Below are positions 61,332 through 64,000 of a DNA stretch of 64,000 nucleotides, in pieces. Numbering within the stretch: position 1 is the stretch's first letter; each line of letters starts with the position of its first letter. The notes under the pieces were generated by a model. That model was not told the DNA's origin. It saw nothing but the letters and a program-made list of their open reading frames with translations, and ran no database searches. This DNA comes from Lysobacterales bacterium (lineage in GTDB: Bacteria; Pseudomonadota; Gammaproteobacteria; Xanthomonadales; Rhodanobacteraceae): the NCBI GenBank assembly GCA_002632325.1, contig NSJK01000013.1:1-64000 (forward strand), read 5' to 3'. A program made the position numbers and the translations under genes.

Positions 61332-62317
61332 ATCGACATGACGGGCGTGCCCTGCGCGGATCGCGCTTGCTGGCATGGACAGCACTGGGTGCCGCGCTCT
61401 TGCTGGGCGCCTGTGCGAAGGCGCCACCACAGGCATTGGGCACGCTCGAATTCGATCGCATCGGCCTGCCAGCGCCGGCCGCCGAGCGCATTGTCGAGAT
61501 CGCGGTGCGCGAGGGCGAACAGGTCGCAGTCGGCCAATTGCTGCTCAAGCTCGACCCGACGCGCACGCAGGCGCAACTCGCCGCGGCGCAGGCACAGGCG
61601 CAGCGCGCGCGTGATGTGCTGGCGGAACTCGAAAGTGGGCCGCGCCCGCAGGACATTGCCCAGGCGCGGGCGAATCTCGCTGCAGCCCGCGCCGCCGCGC
61701 GCGAGGCACGCGCATACTTCGATCGCTTGCAGCCTCTCAAAGGCAAGAATTATGTCGCCGCAGCGGATCTCGATCGTGCGCGCGCGGCTGCCGATGGCGC
61801 CGCTGGCAAGGTTCGCGCGGCACAGGCTGCGCTCGACGAACTGCTCGCCGGCACCCGCAGCGAGCAGCTTGCGCAAGGCAGGGCCGCGCTCGCTGCGGCG
61901 CAGGCGGAAGTCGCAGCGCAGCAGGCGCTGCTCGACAAGCTCGAGGTGACTGCGCCGCGCGCCGGGCGCGTCGACAGCCTGCCGTATCGGCTCGGCGATC
62001 AGGCGCCGATCGGTGCGCCGCTGGCGATCCTGTTTACAGGCGATGCGCCGTACGCACGCATCTACGTACCCGAGGCGCTGCGCGCCGATGTGCAGGTCGG
62101 CGATGTGGTGCAGGTCCATGTCGGTGCGCGTGCGCAGGCCTTGCATGGCACGCTGCGCATGATCCGCAGCGAGCCCGTGTTCACGCCGTACTACGCGCTG
62201 ATCGGCGACGATGTCGCGCGCCTGAGCTATCTGGCCGAAGTCGAGCTCGGCGCCGATGCGGCCTCATTGCCGGCGGGCCTGCCGGTGCGCGTCGAGCTGG
62301 GCGCACGCGGCCAATGA
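61328..62317 (+). CDS. HlyD-family membrane fusion lipoprotein (YbhG-like)
   Basis: A 329-residue periplasmic adaptor for the ABC exporter encoded next. The signal sequence has a lipobox-like LLLGAC (Cys at about 28), so the protein may be lipid-anchored. Lipoyl half-motifs (IVEIAVREGEQVAVGQLLLKLD and LEVTAPRAGRVDSLPYRLGDQ) flank two long Ala-rich coiled-coil arms (about 75-200). A beta-barrel domain with VGDVVQVHVGAR ends the protein. It overlaps both neighbours by 4 bp, typical of a tightly coupled operon. Confidence 0.92.
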   Translation: MNRHDGRALRGSRLLAWTALGAALLLGACAKAPPQALGTLEFDRIGLPAPAAERIVEIAVREGEQVAVGQLLLKLDPTRTQAQLAAAQAQAQRARDVLAELESGPRPQDIAQARANLAAARAAAREARAYFDRLQPLKGKNYVAAADLDRARAAADGAAGKVRAAQAALDELLAGTRSEQLAQGRAALAAAQAEVAAQQALLDKLEVTAPRAGRVDSLPYRLGDQAPIGAPLAILFTGDAPYARIYVPEALRADVQVGDVVQVHVGARAQALHGTLRMIRSEPVFTPYYALIGDDVARLSYLAEVELGADAASLPAGLPVRVELGARGQ

Positions 62318-63270
62318 GCGCAGGCGGCGAACTTGCGATCCGTGCGCAAGGATTGACGCGCCGGTTCGGTGCCCTCGTCGCGGTCGACCGGGTCGATCTT
62401 GCGGTACCGCGGCGGGCGGTGCATGGCTTCCTCGGCCCCAATGGTTCGGGCAAATCGACGACGATCCGCATGTTGTGCGGCCTGCTCACGCCCAGTGCGG
62501 GCACGATCGACGTGCTCGGCCTGTCGATTCCGGCGCAGGCCGAGGCGCTGCGCAAGCGCATCGGTTACATGACGCAGAGGTTCTCGCTGTTCGAGGACTT
62601 GAGCGTGCGCGAGAACCTCGAGTTCATGGCCGACATCCAGGCGCTGCCGCGTGCCAGGGCGCGCGGCCGCATCGCCGAGCTCCTCGATGAATATCGCTTC
62701 GTCGATCGCCAGCGCCAACTGGCCGGCACGCTCAGCGGCGGCCAGAAGCAGCGTCTTGCGCTGGCTTGCGCCATCATCCACGAACCGGAGCTGTTGTTCC
62801 TCGACGAGCCCACCAGTGCGGTCGATCCCGAATCGCGGCGTGACTTCTGGGAAAAATTGTTCGAACTGGCCGACAAGGGGACCACCCTGCTCGTCTCCAC
62901 GCACTACATGGACGAGGCCGAACGCTGTCATCGTATCGCCATCCTCGACCACGGCGCGCTGGTGGCCGATGGTACGCCAGCCGAATTGACCGCGCGCCTG
63001 GATGGCCGCACCTTGCTGGTCACGACGGCCGAACCGCGCCGTGCGCAACAGGCGATCCTCGGCGCGGACGGCGTCATCAGCGTCGCCCAGATCGGCAACA
63101 GCCTGCGCGTGTTGACCGCGGCCGGCGCAGGCGATGCGTGCAGCCGGATCGCCGGCGCGCTGGCGCGAGCGGGGCAACCCGCCGAAGTCGAATCCGTGCG
63201 CGCCAGCCTCGAGGACGTGTTCGTCGCCGCAACCCAGCGTGCGGATGCGAAGCCGGAGCGCGTGGCATGA
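62314..63270 (+). CDS. ABC transporter ATP-binding protein (multidrug exporter type, YbhF/DrrA-like)
   Basis: A 318-residue nucleotide-binding subunit. Walker A is GPNGSGKS at about 41-48, then the Q-loop MTQRFSLF, signature LSGGQKQR at about 140-147, Walker B LLFLDEPTSAVDPESRRDF, and the H-loop STHYMDEAERC. The extra C-terminal DrrA-like domain (about 230-318) is typical of export ATPases. It would energise the permease encoded next. It overlaps both neighbours by 4 bp. Confidence 0.95.
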   Translation: MSAGGELAIRAQGLTRRFGALVAVDRVDLAVPRRAVHGFLGPNGSGKSTTIRMLCGLLTPSAGTIDVLGLSIPAQAEALRKRIGYMTQRFSLFEDLSVRENLEFMADIQALPRARARGRIAELLDEYRFVDRQRQLAGTLSGGQKQRLALACAIIHEPELLFLDEPTSAVDPESRRDFWEKLFELADKGTTLLVSTHYMDEAERCHRIAILDHGALVADGTPAELTARLDGRTLLVTTAEPRRAQQAILGADGVISVAQIGNSLRVLTAAGAGDACSRIAGALARAGQPAEVESVRASLEDVFVAATQRADAKPERVA

Positions 63271-64000
63271 ACCTGCGCCGCCTGTGGGCGATCGTGCTCA
63301 AGGAACTGCGCCAGTTGCGCCGCGACCGCATCACGCTGGCGATGATCCTGCTCGTGCCGATCGTGCAGCTGATCCTGTTCGGCTATGCCATCAACCTCAA
63401 CCTGCGCGGCCTGGCCGCCGGCATCGCCGATCAGGCCAATACGGCCGGCTCGCGCGTCGTGGTGATGGACATGATTGCGACCGGAGTGATCGCGCCGGTC
63501 GCCGAAGCGCGTACGCCGGAAGAACTCGTGGCGATGCTGCGGCGTGGCGACATCAATGTCGGCATCGCGATTCCGCCGGATTTCGAGCGACGCAAGGCCG
63601 ATGGCAGCGAAGCGGTGCAGGTCATGGTCGACGGCAGTGATACCTCCGTGCAGGGCGCCGCGGCGCAACTGGCGCAGCTGCCGCTGGCGAGCATAGTCGG
63701 CATCGGTGAGGCGCCATTGGCGAGCACGCCGCCAACACGTCCGGTATCGGTCGTTGCCTTCTACAATCCGGAGCGGCGATCCGCGGTCAACATCGTTCCC
63801 GGCCTGATCGGCGTGATCCTGACCATGACGCTGGTGCTGTTTACCGCCGTTGCCATCGTGCGCGAGCGTGAGCGCGGCAACATGGAGCTGCTGATCGCCA
63901 CGCCCTTGTCGCGCAGTGAACTGATGCTCGGCAAGGTGCTGCCCTATGTCGTGATCGGCTTCGTGCAGACCAGCGTGATCCTGGCGCTCGGCGTGTTCCT
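63267..64000 (+). CDS. ABC-2 type permease of the exporter (3' truncated by window)
   Basis: The frame opens at an ATG overlapping the ATPase stop (ATGA) and runs to the window edge; 244 full codons are visible. An N-terminal amphipathic segment (LWAIVLKELRQLRRDR) and TM1 (ITLAMILLVPIVQLILFGYAI) are followed by an extracytoplasmic domain (about 45-170) and further TM helices with the ABC-2 motif IVRERERGNMELLIATPLSRSELMLGK. It resembles YbhS/YbhR. A second permease subunit may follow outside the window. Confidence 0.92.
   Translation, partial: MNLRRLWAIVLKELRQLRRDRITLAMILLVPIVQLILFGYAINLNLRGLAAGIADQANTAGSRVVVMDMIATGVIAPVAEARTPEELVAMLRRGDINVGIAIPPDFERRKADGSEAVQVMVDGSDTSVQGAAAQLAQLPLASIVGIGEAPLASTPPTRPVSVVAFYNPERRSAVNIVPGLIGVILTMTLVLFTAVAIVRERERGNMELLIATPLSRSELMLGKVLPYVVIGFVQTSVILALGVF

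Overview
The window is high-GC, gene-dense bacterial DNA from a Gram-negative gammaproteobacterium. The best fit is order Lysobacterales (Xanthomonadales), probably a Rhodanobacteraceae or Dokdonella-like genome. Supporting this are the block lptD-surA-pdxA-rsmA-apaG-apaH facing folA-thyA-lgt, GTAG-type REP palindromes, the pairing of ECF sigma factors with Hanks-type kinases, and outer-membrane systems (LptD, SurA, TamA/TamB, TonB). This assignment is inference from gene content. I saw no tRNA, rRNA, insertion sequence, prophage or CRISPR array.

Layout. 1-13.5 kb: end of a TonB-like gene, gapA-type GAPDH, a GNAT acetyltransferase, two small membrane proteins, a second TonB, a sugar-kinase-like protein, a response regulator/sensor kinase pair, a peptide transporter, PAP2 phosphatase, diacylglycerol kinase, a LemA-TPM-TPM operon and an rRNA methyltransferase. 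13.5-26.3 kb: lgt-thyA-folA, an orphan propeller protein, then on the minus strand lptD, surA, pdxA, rsmA, an inserted TPR gene, apaG and apaH. 26.4-33 kb: a deacetylase translationally coupled to a cobalamin adenosyltransferase, whose 5' end lies in an unusual 190-bp tandem repeat; a membrane protein; two ubiquinone-type hydroxylases; a chloride channel. 33-44.2 kb: a propeller-GGDEF diguanylate cyclase divergent from an IPTL-CTERM surface protein, then TamB/TamA and two little-known genes. 44.6-52.4 kb: ECF sigma-kinase module 1, corA, a DUF4105 gene, corC, ybeY and phoH. 52.6-60.2 kb: two secreted proteins and a lipoprotein on the minus strand, divergent from ECF sigma-kinase module 2. 60.6-64 kb: a TetR-controlled HlyD-ABC exporter operon running off the window.

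Two loci stand out. At 27.9-28.3 kb the first 16 codons of the adenosyltransferase gene are present three times, separated by two 97 percent identical 140-bp blocks carrying four strong hairpins. Each upstream copy opens a 65-codon frame that stops 8 nt into the next start, and only the outermost copy has a visible Shine-Dalgarno. At 54.2-56.8 kb the motif TGTCAGGT-N12-GGCGTATG occurs three times with identical spacing. Two copies lie exactly 43 nt upstream of the starts of two secreted proteins that share a C-terminal SDxIFxNxF(E/D) motif, next to an ECF sigma factor whose region 2.2 has Thr in place of the usual acidic residues. I propose a phospho-activated sigma-kinase switch controlling a family of exported proteins with an undescribed C-terminal tag.
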